Below are positions 1 through 14,123 of a stretch of 64,000 nucleotides of DNA, in pieces. Positions within the stretch are counted from its first letter, which is position 1. Each line of letters begins with the position of its first letter. The stretch spans positions 1 to 64,000 of the forward strand of contig JANJXV010001735.1 of assembly GCA_024803745.1 (NCBI GenBank), given 5' to 3'. The notes beneath the pieces were generated by a model that saw only the letters and a list, made by a program, of their open reading frames with translations, did not search any database and was not told the DNA's origin. A program made the translations under genes and the position numbers. This DNA is from Megascapheus bottae. Lineage: Eukaryota; Chordata; Mammalia; Rodentia; Geomyidae.

Positions 1-78
1 CCTCCATTTTATGACTTCACACACCTCCATTCTGAGTTTACACACCTCCATTCTATGACTTCACACACCTCCATTCTT

Positions 79-86
79 TGACGTCA
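79..86. promoter_or_regulatory. CRE/ATF-type palindrome TGACGTCA (A/B/C units)
   Basis: One T-to-G change in the monomer word TGACTTCA gives the full CRE consensus TGACGTCA. This site is a fixed part of A, B and C units. It recurs at 2949, 5256, 9022, 11329, 14199, 16506, 25829 and 28134, and in domain III at 44589 and 45981. The exact 8-mer is seen directly. Binding by CREB/ATF proteins is only a possibility from the known consensus; nothing else here resembles a promoter. Confidence 0.35.
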
Positions 87-279
87 CACCTTTATTCTAT
101 GACTTCATACAACTTCATTCTTACTTTACAAACATCCATTCTATAACTTCACACACCTCCATTCTATGACTTCAAACAGCTCCATTCTGTGACTTCACAC
201 ACCTCCATTCTATGACTTCACACACCTCCATTCTGTGACTTCACACACCTCCATTGTATGACTTCACACACTTCCATTG

Positions 280-287
280 TGACGTCA
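280..287. promoter_or_regulatory. TGACGTCA palindrome, second conserved site of A/C units
   Basis: This site recurs at 5457, 11530, 16707, 19826, 23160, 28335 and 31454. In unit B the position reads TGTCGTCA (about 3150), in B' TGTCATCA (about 9223), and in domain III TGATGTCA (44790 and 46182). The last two look like loss of the CpG by C-to-T change on either strand. Function is unproven. Confidence 0.3.
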
Positions 288-2873
288 CTCACCTCCATTC
301 TATGAGTTCACACACCTCCGTTCTGACTTCAAACACCTACATTCTATGACTTCACACACCTGCATTCTGTATTCACACAGCTCCATTCTGTGACTTCACA
401 AAACTCCATTCTATGATTTCACACACCTCCATACTATGACTTCACACAACTCCATCTATGACTTCACACACCTGCATTCTGACATCACACACCTCCATTC
501 TATGACTTCACAGACCTCGAATCTGTGACTTCACTCACCTGCACTCTATGACTTCACACTCCTAATTCTATGACTTTCCACACCTCCTTTCTATGACTTC
601 ACCACCTCCAATCTATGACTACACACCTCCACTCTGACTTCACACACCTTCATTCTGTGAATACACACACACCTCGATTCTATGTGTTCACATACCTCCA
701 TTCTATGACTTCACACACCTTCATTCTTACTTCAGAAACATCCATTCTATGACTTCACACAACCCCATTCTATGACTTCACAAACCTCCATTCTATGACT
801 TCACACACCTCCATTCTGAGTTCACACAACTCCATTCGGTGACTTCACACACCTCCATTCTGACTTGACACACCTCCATTCTATGACTTCACACACTTCC
901 ATTCTATGACTTCACCCACCTCCATTCTGTGATTTCACACACCTCCATTCTGTGTTCACACACCTCCATTCTGTGACTTCACACACCTCCATTCTGTGAC
1001 TTCACACACCTTCATTCTGTGACTTCACACACTTCCATTCTATGACTTCACACAACTCCATTCTTTGACTTCACAAACCTCCATTCTATGACTTCACACA
1101 CCTCCATTCTATGACCTCACACACCCTCATTCTATGGTTTCACACACCTCCATTCTATGAATTCAACATCCATTTTGACTTTACACACCTGCTATATATG
1201 ACTTCAAACACCTCAATTCTGTGACTTCACACACCTCCATTCTATGAATTCACACATCCATTTTGACTTCACACACCTCCAATATATGACTTCAAACACC
1301 TCAATTCTGTGACTTCACACACCTCCATTCTATGAGTTCATACCATCCATTCTGTGACTTCACACACCTCCATTCTATGACTTCACACACTTCCATTCTG
1401 TGACTTCCCACACCTCCATTCTGTGACTTCACACACCTCCATTCTATGACTTCACACACCTCTATTCTGACTTCACACACCTCCATTCTATGACTTCACA
1501 CACCTCCATTCTGACTTCACACACCTCCATTCTATGACTTCGCACACCTCTATTCTGACTTCACACACCTCCATTCTGTGACTTCACACACCTCCCTTCG
1601 ATGACTTCACACACCTACATTCTTTGACTTCACACACAACCATTTTGACTTCACACCTCCAATCTGTGACTTCACACACTTACATTTGTGACTTCTCACA
1701 CCACCTTTTTGACTTCACACATCCCCATTCTGTGACTTCACACACCTCCATTCTGTGACTTCACACACCTCCATTCTTTGATTTCAAACACCTCCCTTCC
1801 GTGACTTCACCCACCTCCATTCCCTGACTTCACACACCTCCATTCTATGACTTCACACACTTCCATTCTCTGACTTCCCACACCTCCTTTCTATGACTTC
1901 ACCCACCTCTATTCTATGACTTCACACCTCCATTCTGACTTCACACACCTCCATTCTGTGACTTCACACACCTCCATTATATGATATCACACACCTCCAT
2001 TCTATGACTTCACACACCTCCATTCTATGACTTCACACACTTCCATTGTCACGTCATACACCTCCATTCTATGACTTCACACACCTCCATTCTGACTTCA
2101 CACACCTCCATTCTATGACTTCACACACCTCCATTCTGACTTCACACATCTCTATTCTATGACTTCGCACACCTCCATTCTGATATCACACACCTCCATT
2201 CTATGACTTCACAGACCTCGAATCTGTGACTTCACTCGCCTTCATTCTATGACTTTACATTCCTCCATTCTATGACTTCGCACACCTCCATTCTATGACT
2301 TCACAACCTCCATTCTGTGACTTCACACATCTCCATTCTGAGTTCACACAACTCCATTCGGTGACTTCACACATCTCCATTCTGACTTCACACACCTCCA
2401 TTCTATGACTTCACACACTTCCATTCTATGACTTCACACACCTCTATTCTGTGACTTCACAAACCTCCATTCTGAGTTCACACACATCCATTCTGTGACT
2501 TCGCACTCCTCCATTCTGTGACTTCACACACCTCCATTGTGTGACTTCACACACTTCCATTCTATGACTTCATAAACCTCCCTTTTATAATTTCACACAC
2601 CTCCATTCTGTGACTTCACACACCTCCATTCTATGACCTCACACACCCTCATGCTATGATTTCACACACCTCCATTCTATGATTTCACATATCCATTTTG
2701 ACTTCACACACCTCTCATATATGACTTCAAACACCTCAATTCTGTGACTTCACACACCTCCATTCTATGACATCGTACCCTCCATTCTGTGACTTCAAAC
2801 ACCTCCATTCTATGACTTCACACACTTCCATTCTATGACTTCACGCACCTCCATTTTATAACTTCACACACCT

Positions 2874-5180
2874 CCATTTTATGACTTCACACACCTCCAT
2901 TCTGAGTTTACACACCTCCATTCTATGACTTCACACACCTCCATTCTTTGACGTCACACCTTTATTCTATGACTTCATACAACTTCATTCTTACTTTACA
3001 AACATCCATTCTATAACTTCACACACCTCCATTCTATGACTTCAAACAGCTCCATTCTGTGACTTCACACACCTCCATTCTATGACTTCACACACCTCCA
3101 TTCTGTGACTTCACACACCTCCATTGTATGACTTCACACACTTCCATTGTGTCGTCACTCACCTCCATTCTATGAGTTCACACACCTCCGTTCTGACTTC
3201 AAACACCTACATTCTGTGACTTCACACACCACCATTCTGTATTCACACAGCTCCATTCTGTGACTTCACAAAACTCCATTCTATGATTTCACACACCTCC
3301 ATACTATGACTTCACACAACTCCATCTATGACTTCACACACCTGCATTCTGACATCACACACCTCCATTCTATGACTTCACAGACCTCGAATCTGTGACT
3401 TCACTCACCTCCATTCTGTGACCTCACACACCCTCATTCTATGGTTTCACACACCTCCATTCTATGAATTCAACCTCCATTTTGACTTTACACACCTCCA
3501 ATATATGACTTCAAACACCTCAATTCTGTGACTTCACACACCTCCATTCTATGAATTCACACATCCATTTTGACTTCACACACCTCCAATATATGACTTC
3601 AAACACCTCAATTCTGTGACTTCACACACCTCCATTCTATGAGTTCATACCATCCATTCTGTGACTTCACACACCTCCATTCTATGACTTCACACACTTC
3701 CATTCTGTGACTTCCCACACCTCCATTCTGTGACTTCACACACCTCCATTCTATGACTTCACACACCTCTATTCTGACTTCACACACCTCGATTCTATGA
3801 CTTCACACACCTCCATTCTGACTTCACACACCTCCATTCTATGACTTGGCACACCTCTATTCTGACTTCACACACTTCCATTCTGTGACTTCACACACCT
3901 CCCTTCGATGACTTCACACACCTACATTCTTTGACTTCACACACAACCATTTTGACTTCACACCTCCATTCTGTGACTTCACACACTTACATTTGTGACT
4001 TCTCACACCACCTTTTTGATTTCACACATCCCCATTCTGTGACTTCACACACCTCCATTCTGTGACTTCACACACCTCCATTCTTTGATTTCAAACACCT
4101 CCCTTCCGTGACTTCACCCACCTCCATTCTATGAATTCACACACCTCCATTCTATGACTTCACACACTTCCATTCTCTGACTTCCCACACCTCCTTTCTA
4201 TGACTTCACCCACCTTTATTCTATGTCTTCACACCTCCATTCTGACTTCACACACCTCCATTCTGTGACTTCACACACCTCCATTATATGATATCACACA
4301 CCTCCATTCTATGACTTCACACACCTCCATTCTATGACTTCACACACTTCCATTCTCACGTCACACACCTCCATTCTATGAGTTCACACACCTCCATTCT
4401 GACTTCACACACCTCCATTCTATGACTTCACACAACTCCATTCTGACTTCACACACCTCTATTCTATGACTTCGCACACCTCCATTCTGATATCACACAC
4501 CTCCATTCTATGACTTCACAGACCTCGAATCTGTGACTTCACTCGCCTGCATTCTATGACTTTACATTCCTCCATTCTATGACTTCCCACACCTCCATTC
4601 TATGACTTCACAACCTCCATTATTTGACTTCACACATCTACATTCTGAGTTCACACAACTCCATTCGGTGACCTCACACATCTCCGTTCTGACTTCACAC
4701 ACCTCCATTCTATGACTTCACACACTTCCATTCTATGACTTCACACACCTCTATTCTGTGACTTCACAAACCTCCATTCTGAGTTCACACACCTCCATTC
4801 TGTGACTTCACACACCTCCATTCTGTGACTTCACACACCTCCATTGTGTGACTTCACACACTTCCATTCTATGACTTCATAAACCTCCCTTTTATAATTT
4901 CACACACCTCCATTCTGTGACTTCACACACCTCCATTCTATGACCTCACACACCCTCATTCTATGATTTCACACACCTCCATTCTATGATTTCACACATC
5001 CATTTTGACTTCACACACCTCTAATATATGACTTCAAACACCTCAATTCTATGACTTCACACACCTCCATTCTATGACTTCGTTCCCTCCATTCTGTGAC
5101 TTCAAACACCTCCATTCTATGACTTCACACACTTCCATTCTATGACTTCACGCACCTCCATTTTATAACTTCACACACCT
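2874..5180. repeat. HOR unit B, copy 1 (2,307 bp)
   Basis: This unit runs between CCATTTTATGAC anchors at 2874 and 5181. It shares the first and last portions of unit A but lacks an internal block of about 560 bp that contains the TTCATTCTTACTTCAG monomer. Diagnostic variants are TGTCGTCACTC at about 3150 (A has TGACGTCACTC), GACTTGGCACACC at about 3844, and CTCGATTCTATG at about 3788. The last one removes the minus-strand ATG that opens the 61-codon frame in sister units. The copy at 14124-16430 has the same length and the same diagnostic variants. Confidence 0.85.
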
Positions 5181-8100
5181 CCATTTTATGACTTCACACA
5201 CCTCCATTCTGAGTTTACACACCTCCATTCTATGACTTCACACACCTCCATTCTTTGACGTCACACCTTTATTCTATGACTTCATACAACTTCATTCTTA
5301 CTTTACAAACATCCATTCGATAACTTCACACACCTCCATTCTATGACTTCAAACAGCTCCATTCTGTGACTTCACACACCTCCATTCTATGACTTCACAC
5401 ACCTCCATTCTGTGACTTCACACACCTCCATTGTATGACTTCACACACTTCCATTGTGACGTCACTCACCTCCATTCTATGAGTTCACACACCTCCGTTC
5501 TGACTTCAAACACCTACATTCTATGACTTCTCACACCTCCATTCTGTATTCACACAGCTCCATTCTGTGACTTCACAAAACTCCATTCTATGATTTCACA
5601 CACCTCCATACTATGACTTCACACAACTCCATCTATGACTTCACACACCTGCATTCTGACATCACACACCTCCATTCTATGACTTCACAGACCTCGAATC
5701 TGTGACTTCACTCACCTGCACTCTATGACTTCACACTCCTAATTCTATGACTTTCCACACCTCCTTTCTATGACTTCACCACCTCCAATCTATGACTACA
5801 CACCTCCATTCTGACTTCACACACCTTCATTCTGTGAATTCACACACCTCGATTCTATGTGTTCACATACCTCCATTCTATGACTTCACACACCTTCATT
5901 CTTACTTCAGAAACATCCATTCTATGACTTCACACAACCCCATTCTATGACTTCACAAACCTCCATTCTATGACTTCACACACCTCCATTCTGAGTTCAC
6001 ACAACTCCATTCGGTGACTTCACACACCTCCATTCTGACTTGACACACCTCCATTCTATGACTTCACACACTTCCATTCTATGACTTCACCCACCTCCAT
6101 TCTGTGATTTCACACACCTCCATTCTGTGTTCACACACCTCCATTCTGTGACTTCACACACCTCCATTCTATGACTTCACACACCTCCATTCTATGACCT
6201 CACACACCCTCATTCTATGGTTTCACACACCTCCATTCTATGAATTCACACATCCATTTTGACTTTACACACCTCCAATATATGACTTCAAACACCTCAA
6301 TTCTGTGACTTCACACACCTCAATTCTATGAATTCACACATCCATTTTGACTTCACACACCTCCTATATACGACTTCAAAGACCTCAATTCTGTGACTTC
6401 TCACACCTCCATTCTATGAGTTCATACCATCCATTCTGTGACTTCACACTCCTCCATTCTATGACTTCACACACTTCCATTCTGTGACTTCCCACACCTC
6501 CATTCTGTGACTTCACACACCTCCATTCTATGACTTCGCACACCTCTATTCTGACTTCACACACCTCCATTCTGTGACTTCACACACCTCCCTTCGATGA
6601 CTTCACACACCTACATTCTTTGACTTCACACACAACCATTTAGACTTCACACCACCATTCTGTGACTTCACACACTTACATTTGTGACTTCTCACACCAC
6701 CTTTTTGACTTCACACATCTCCATTCTGTGACTTCACACACCTCCATTCTGTGACTTCACACACCTCCATTCTGTGATTTCACACACCTCCCTTCCGTGA
6801 CTTCACCCACCTCCATTCTATGACTTCACACACCTCCATTCTATGACTTCACACACTTCCATTCTATGACTTCACACACCTCCATTCTATGATTTCACAC
6901 ACCTCCATTCTATGACTTCCCACACCTTCATTCTTACTTCAGAAACATCCATTCTATGACTTCACACAACCCCATTCTATGACTTCACAAACCTCCATTC
7001 TATGACTTCACACACCTCCATTCTGAGTTCACACAACTCCATTCGGTGACTTCACACACCTCCATTCTGACTTGACACACCTCCATTCTATGACTTCACA
7101 CACTTCCATTCTATGACTTCACCCACCTCCATTCTGTGATTTCACACACCTTCATTCTGTGTTCACACACCTCCATTCTGTGACTTCACACACCTCCATT
7201 CTGTGACTTCACACACCTTCATTCTGTGACTTCACACACTTCCATTCTATGACTTCACACAACTCCATTCTTTGACTTCACAAACCTCCATTCTATGACT
7301 TCACACACCTCCATTCTATGACCTCACACACCCTCATTCTATGGTTTCACACACCTCCATTCTATGAATTCAACATCCATTTTGACTTTACACACCTCCT
7401 ATATATGACTTCAAACACCTCAATTCTGTGACTTCACACACCTCCATTCTATGAATTCACACATCCATTTTGACTTCTCACACCTCCAATATATGACTTC
7501 AAACACCTCAATTCTGTGACTTCACACACCTCCATTCTATGAGTTCATACCATCCATTCTGTGACTTCACACACCTCCATTCTATGACTTCACACACTTC
7601 CATTCTGTGACTTCCCACACCTCCATTCTGTGACTTCACACACCTCCATTCTATGACTTCACACACCTCTATTCTGACTTCACACACCTCCATTCTTTGA
7701 CTTCACACACCTCCATTCTGACTTCACACACCTCCATTCTATGACTTCGCACACCTCTATTCTGACTTCACACACCTCCATGCTGTGACTTCACACACCT
7801 CCCTTCGATGACTTCACACACCTACATTCTTTGACTTCACACACAACCATTTTGACTTCACACCTCCATTCTGTGACTTCACACACTTACATTTGTGACT
7901 TCTTACACCACCTTTTTGACTTCACACATCCCCATTCTGTGACTTCACACACCTCCATTCTGTGACTTCACACACCTCCATTCTTTGATTTCAAACACCT
8001 CCCTTCCGTGACTTCACCCACCTCCATTCCATGACTTCACACACCTCCATTCTATGACTTCACACACTTCCATTCTCTGACTTCCCACACCTCCTTTCTA

Positions 8101-8946
8101 TGACTTCACCCACCTCTATTCTATGACTTCACACCCCCATTCTGACTTCACACACCTCCATTCTGTGACTTCACACACCTCCATTATATGATATCACACA
8201 CCTCCATTCTATGACTTCACACACCTCCATTCTATGACTTCACACACTTCCATTGTCACGTCATACACCTCCATTCTATGACTTCACACACCTCCATTCT
8301 GACTTCACACACCTCCATTCTATGACTTCACACACCTCCATTCTGACTTCACACATCTCTATTCTATGACTTCGCACACCTCCATTCTGATATCACACAC
8401 CTCCATTCTATGACTTCACAGACCTCGAATCTGTGACTTCACTCGCCTGCATTCTATGACTTTACATTCCTCCATTCTATGACTTCGCACACCTCCATTC
8501 TATGACTTCACAACCTCCATTCTGTGACTTCACACATCTCCATTCTGAGTTCACACAACTCCATTCGGTGACTTCACACATCTCCATTCTGACTTCACAC
8601 ACCTCCATTCTATGACTTCACACACTTCCATTCTATGACTTCACACACCTCTATTCTGTGACTTCACAAACCTCCATTCTGAGTTCACACACATCCATTC
8701 TGTGACTTCGCACTCCTCCATTCTGTGACTTCACACACCTCCATTGTGTGACTTCACACACTTCCATTCTATGACTTCATAAACCTCCCTTTTATAATTT
8801 CACACACCTCCATTCTGTGACTTCACACACCTCCATTCTATGACATCGTACCCTCCATTCTGTGACTTCAAACACCTCCATTCTATGACTTCACACACTT
8901 CCATTCTATGACTTCACGCACCTCCATTTTATAACTTCACACACCT
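5181..8946. repeat. HOR unit C, short copy (3,766 bp), a recombinant
   Basis: The unit opens as an A-like segment to about 6,660 and then joins a second A-like segment that holds another TTCATTCTTACTTCAG block (about 6,927) and a second copy of the 61-codon frame. Compared with the long C copies at 16431 and 28059 it lacks about 3 kb, including all of segment D. Up to about 6,657 it matches the sequence at +11,250, and from about 6,738 it matches the sequence at +14,275. Near 8,840 it also lacks about 137 bp present in unit A before the CATCGTACCCTCC marker. Confidence 0.8.
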
Positions 8947-11253
8947 CCATTTTATGACTTCACACACCTCCATTCTGAGTTTACACACCTCCATTCTATG
9001 ACTTCACACACCTCCATTCTTTGACGTCACACCTTTATTCTATGACTTCATACAACTTCATTCTTACTTTACAAACATCCATTTTATAACTTCACACACC
9101 TCCATTCTATGACTTCAAACAGCTCCATTCTGTGACTTCACACACCTCCATTCTATGACTTCACACACCTCCATTCTGTGACTTCACACACCTCCATTGT
9201 ATGACTTCACACACTTCCATTGTGTCATCACTCACCTCCATTCTATGAGTTCACACACCTCCGTTCTGACTTCAAACACCTACATTCTGTGACTTCACAC
9301 ACCACCATTCTGTATTCACACAGCTCCATTCTGTGACTTCACAAAACTCCATTCTATGATTTCACACACCTCCATACTATGACTTCACACAACTCCATCT
9401 ATGACTTCACACACCTGCATTCTGACATCACACACCTCCATTCTATGACTTCACAGACCTCGAATCTGTGACTTCACTCACCTCCATTCTGTGACCTCAC
9501 ACACCCTCATTCTATGGTTTCACACACCTCCATTCTATGAATTCAACCTCCATTTTGACTTTACACACCTCCAATATATGACTTCAAACACCTCAATTCT
9601 GTGACTTCACACACCTCCATTCTATGAATTCACACATCCATTTTGACTTCACACACCTCCAATATATGACTTCAAACACCTCAATTCTGTGACTTCACAC
9701 ACCTCCATTCTATGAGTTCATACCATCCATTCTGTGACTTCACACACCTCCATTCTATGACTTCACACACTTCCATTCTGTGACTTCCCACACCTCCATT
9801 CTGTGACTTCACACACCTCCATTCTATGACTTCACACACCTCTATTCTGACTTCACACACCTCCATTCTATGACTTCACACACCTCCATTCTGACTTCAC
9901 ACACCTCCATTCTATGACTTGGCACACCTCTATTCTGACTTCACACACTTCCATTCTGTGACTTCACACACCTCCCTTCGATGACTTCACACACCTACAT
10001 TCTTTGACTTCACACACAACCATTTTGACTTCACACCTCCATTCTGTGACTTCACACACTTACATTTGTGACTTCTCACACCACCTTTTTGATTTCACAC
10101 ATCCCCATTCTGTGACTTCACACACCTCCATTCTGTGACTTCACACACCTCCATTCTGTGATTTCAAACACCTCCCTTCCGTGACTTCACCCACCTCCAT
10201 TCTATGACTTCACACACCTCCATTCTATGACTTCGCACACTTCCATTCTCTGACTTCCCACACCTCCTTTCTATGACTTCACCCACCTTTATTCTATCTC
10301 TTCACACCTCCATTCTGACTTCACACACCTCCATTCTGTGACTTCACACACCTCCATTATATGATATCACACACCTCCATTCTATGACTTCACACACCTC
10401 CATTCTATGACTTCACACACTTCCATTCTCACGTCACACACCTCCATTCTATGAGTTCACACACCTCCATTCTGACTTCACACACCTCCATTCTATGACT
10501 TCACACAACTCCATTCTGACTTCACACACCTCTATTCTATGACTTCGCACACCTCCATTCTGATATCACACACCTCCATTCTATGACTTCACAGACCTCG
10601 AATCTGTGACTTCACTCGCCTGCATTCTATGACTTTACATTCCTCCATTCTATGACTTCCCACACCTCCATTCTATGACTTCACAACCTCCATTATTTGA
10701 CTTCACACATCTACATTCTGAGTTCACACAACTCCATTCGGTGACCTCACACATCTCCGTTCTGACTTCACACACCTCCATTCTATGACTTCACACACTT
10801 CCATTCTATGACTTCACACACCTCTATTCTGTGACTTCACAAACCTCCATTCTGAGTTCACACACCTCCATTCTGTGACTTCACACACCTCCATTCTGTG
10901 ACTTCACACACCTCCATTCTGTGACTTCACACACTTCCATTCTATGACTTCATAAACCTCCCTTTTATAATTTCACACACCTCCATTCTGTGACTTCACA
11001 CACCTCCATTCTATGACCTCACACACCCTCATTCTATGATGTCACACACCTCCATTCTATGATTTCACACATCCATTTTGACTTCACACACCTCTAATAT
11101 ATGACTTCAAACACCTCAATTCTATGACTTCACACACCTCCATTCTATGACTTCGTACCCTCCATTCTGTGACTTCAAACACCTCCATTCTATGACTTCA
11201 CACACTTCCATTCTATGACTTCACGCACCTCCATTTTATAACTTCACACACCT
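8947..11253. repeat. HOR unit B' (2,307 bp), variant of B
   Basis: This unit has exactly the length of B copy 1 at an offset of 6,073 bp, but with its own substitutions. TGTCATCACTC at about 9,223 replaces TGTCGTCACTC. CTCCATTCTATG at about 9,861 replaces CTCGATTCTATG, restoring the frame start that B lacks. CTATCTCTTCAC replaces CTATGTCTTCAC at about 10,295. It has no equivalent directly before A copy 3, so the super-repeat is not perfectly periodic. Confidence 0.82.
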
Positions 11254-14123
11254 CCATTTTATGACTTCACACACCTCCATTCTGAGTTTACACACCTCCA
11301 TTCTATGACTTCACACACCTCCATTCTTTGACGTCACACCTTTATTCTATGACTTCATACAACTTCATTCTTACTTTACAAACATCCATTCTATAACTTC
11401 ACACACCTCCATTCTATGACTTCAAACAGCTCCATTCTGTGACTTCACACACCTCCATTCTATGACTTCACACACCTCCATTCTGTGACTTCACACACCT
11501 CCATTGTATGACTTCACACACTTCCATTGTGACGTCACTCACCTCCATTCTATGAGTTCACACACCTCCGTTCTGACTTCAAACACCTACATTCTATGAC
11601 TTCACACACCTGCATTCTGTATTCACACAGCTCCATTCTGTGACTTCACAAAACTCCATTCTATGATTTCACACACCTCCATACTATGACTTCACACAAC
11701 TCCATCTATGACTTCACACACCTGCATTCTGACATCACACACCTCCATTCTATGACTTCACAGACCTCGAATCTGTGACTTCACTCACCTGCACTCTATG
11801 ACTTCACACTCCTAATTCTATGACTTTCCACACCTCCTTTCTATGACTTCACCACCTCCAATCTATGACTACACACCTCCACTCTGACTTCACACACCTT
11901 CATTCTGTGAATACACACACACCTCGATTCTATGTGTTCACATACCTCCATTCTATGACTTCACACACCTTCATTCTTACTTCAGAAACATCCATTCTAT
12001 GACTTCACACAACCCCATTCTATGACTTCACAAACCTCCATTCTATGACTTCACACACCTCCATTCTGAGTTCACACAACTCCATTCGGTGACTTCACAC
12101 ACCTCCATTCTGACTTGACACACCTCCATTCTATGACTTCACACACTTCCATTCTATGACTTCACCCACCTCCATTCTGTGATTTCACACACCTCCATTC
12201 TGTGTTCACACACCTCCATTCTGTGACTTCACACACCTCCATTCTGTGACTTCACACACCTTCATTCTGTGACTTCACACACTTCCATTCTATGACTTCA
12301 CACAACTCCATTCTTTGACTTCACAAACCTCCATTCTATGACTTCACACACCTCCATTCTATGACCTCACACACCCTCATTCTATGGTTTCACACACCTC
12401 CATTCTATGAATTCAACATCCATTTTGACTTTACACACCTGCTATATATGACTTCAAACACCTCAATTCTGTGACTTCACACACCTCCATTCTATGAATT
12501 CACACATCCATTTTGACTTCACACACCTCCAATATATGACTTCAAACACCTCAATTCTGTGACTTCACACACCTCCATTCTATGAGTTCATACCATCCAT
12601 TCTGTGACTTCACACACCTCCATTCTATGACTTCACACACTTCCATTCTGTGACTTCCCACACCTCCATTCTGTGACTTCACACACCTCCATTCTATGAC
12701 TTCACACACCTCTATTCTGACTTCACACACCTCCATTCTATGACTTCACACACCTCCATTCTGACTTCACACACCTCCATTCTATGACTTCGCACACCTC
12801 TATTCTGACTTCACACACCTCCATTCTGTGACTTCACACACCTCCCTTCGATGACTTCACACACCTACATTCTTTGACTTCACACACAACCATTTTGACT
12901 TCACACCTCCAATCTGTGACTTCACACACTTACATTTGTGACTTCTCACACCACCTTTTTGACTTCACACATCCCCATTCTGTGACTTCACACACCTCCA
13001 TTCTGTGACTTCACACACCTCCATTCTTTGATTTCAAACACCTCCCTTCCGTGACTTCACCCACCTCCATTCCATGACTTCACACACCTCCATTCTATGA
13101 CTTCACACACTTCCATTCTCTGACTTCCCACACCTCCTTTCTATGACTTCACCCACCTCTATTCTATGACTTCACACCTCCATTCTGACTTCACACACCT
13201 CCATTCTGTGACTTCACACACCTCCATTATATGATATCACACACCTCCATTCTATGACTTCACACACCTCCATTCTATGACTTCACACACTTCCATTGTC
13301 ACGTCATACACCTCCATTCTATGACTTCACACACCTCCATTCTGACTTCACACACCTCCATTCTATGACTTCACACACCTCCATTCTGACTTCACACATC
13401 TCTATTCTATGACTTCGCACACCTCCATTCTGATATCACACACCTCCATTCTATGACTTCACAGACCTCGAATCTGTGACTTCACTCGCCTTCATTCTAT
13501 GACTTTACATTCCTCCATTCTATGACTTCGCACACCTCCATTCTATGACTTCACAACCTCCATTCTGTGACTTCACACATCTCCATTCTGAGTTCACACA
13601 ACTCCATTCGGTGACTTCACACATCTCCATTCTGACTTCACACACCTCCATTCTATGACTTCACACACTTCCATTCTATGACTTCACACACCTCTATTCT
13701 GTGACTTCACAAACCTCCATTCTGAGTTCACACACATCCATTCTGTGACTTCGCACTCCTCCATTCTGTGACTTCACACACCTCCATTGTGTGACTTCAC
13801 ACACTTCCATTCTATGACTTCATAAACCTCCCTTTTATAATTTCACACACCTCCATTCTGTGACTTCACACACCTCCATTCTATGACCTCACACACCCTC
13901 ATGCTATGATTTCACACACCTCCATTCTATGATTTCACATATCCATTTTGACTTCACACACCTCTCATATATGACTTCAAACACCTCAATTCTGTGACTT
14001 CACACACCTCCATTCTATGACATCGTACCCTCCATTCTGTGACTTCAAACACCTCCATTCTATGACTTCACACACTTCCATTCTATGACTTCACGCACCT
14101 CCATTTTATAACTTCACACACCT
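11254..14123. repeat. HOR unit A, copy 2
   Basis: This is unit A again at +11,250 from copy 1, with anchors at 11254 and 14124. The lines I compared are almost base-for-base identical, including rare features such as GAATACACACACACC (about 11,907; 657 in copy 1) and CACCTGCTATATATG (about 12,434; 1,184 in copy 1). A substitution separates them at 13073 (A here, C at 1823). Confidence 0.85.

Larger units (their letters stand above)
1..2873. repeat. HOR unit A, copy 1 (about 2.87 kb)
   Basis: This unit is bounded by the anchor CCATTTTATGAC at position 4 and its next occurrence at 2874. Internal markers in order are CTTTGACGTCACACC (about 76), ATTGTGACGTCACTC (about 277), a TTCATTCTTACTTCAG monomer (about 720), CCAATATATGAC (about 1270), ACACAACCATTTTGAC (about 1636) and CATCGTACCCTCC (about 2771). 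The same ordered markers recur at +11,250 (unit A copy 2) with very few substitutions, for example 1823 C here against A in the copy. The left edge is set by the window, so the true unit may start earlier. Confidence 0.85.

Noticed and set aside
1111..1125. TGACCTCA monomers as nuclear-receptor half sites (AGGTCA on the minus strand)
   Set aside because: A six-base half site from one substitution of TGACTTCA is expected by chance at this copy number. No conserved direct or inverted pair spacing was seen.
1184..1205. TATA-box-like CTATATATG and AATATATGAC monomers as promoters
   Set aside because: They are ordinary slot variants repeated at fixed places in HOR units, with no initiator, coding region or other promoter element nearby.
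1301..1486. 61-codon minus-strand open frame and its ten sister copies as a gene family
   Set aside because: The peptide is a direct read-through of the tandem repeat (recurring MEVCEV, IEWRCVKSQ). It has no upstream signal, domain or codon bias distinct from the array, and is present only where 21-bp monomers avoid stops.
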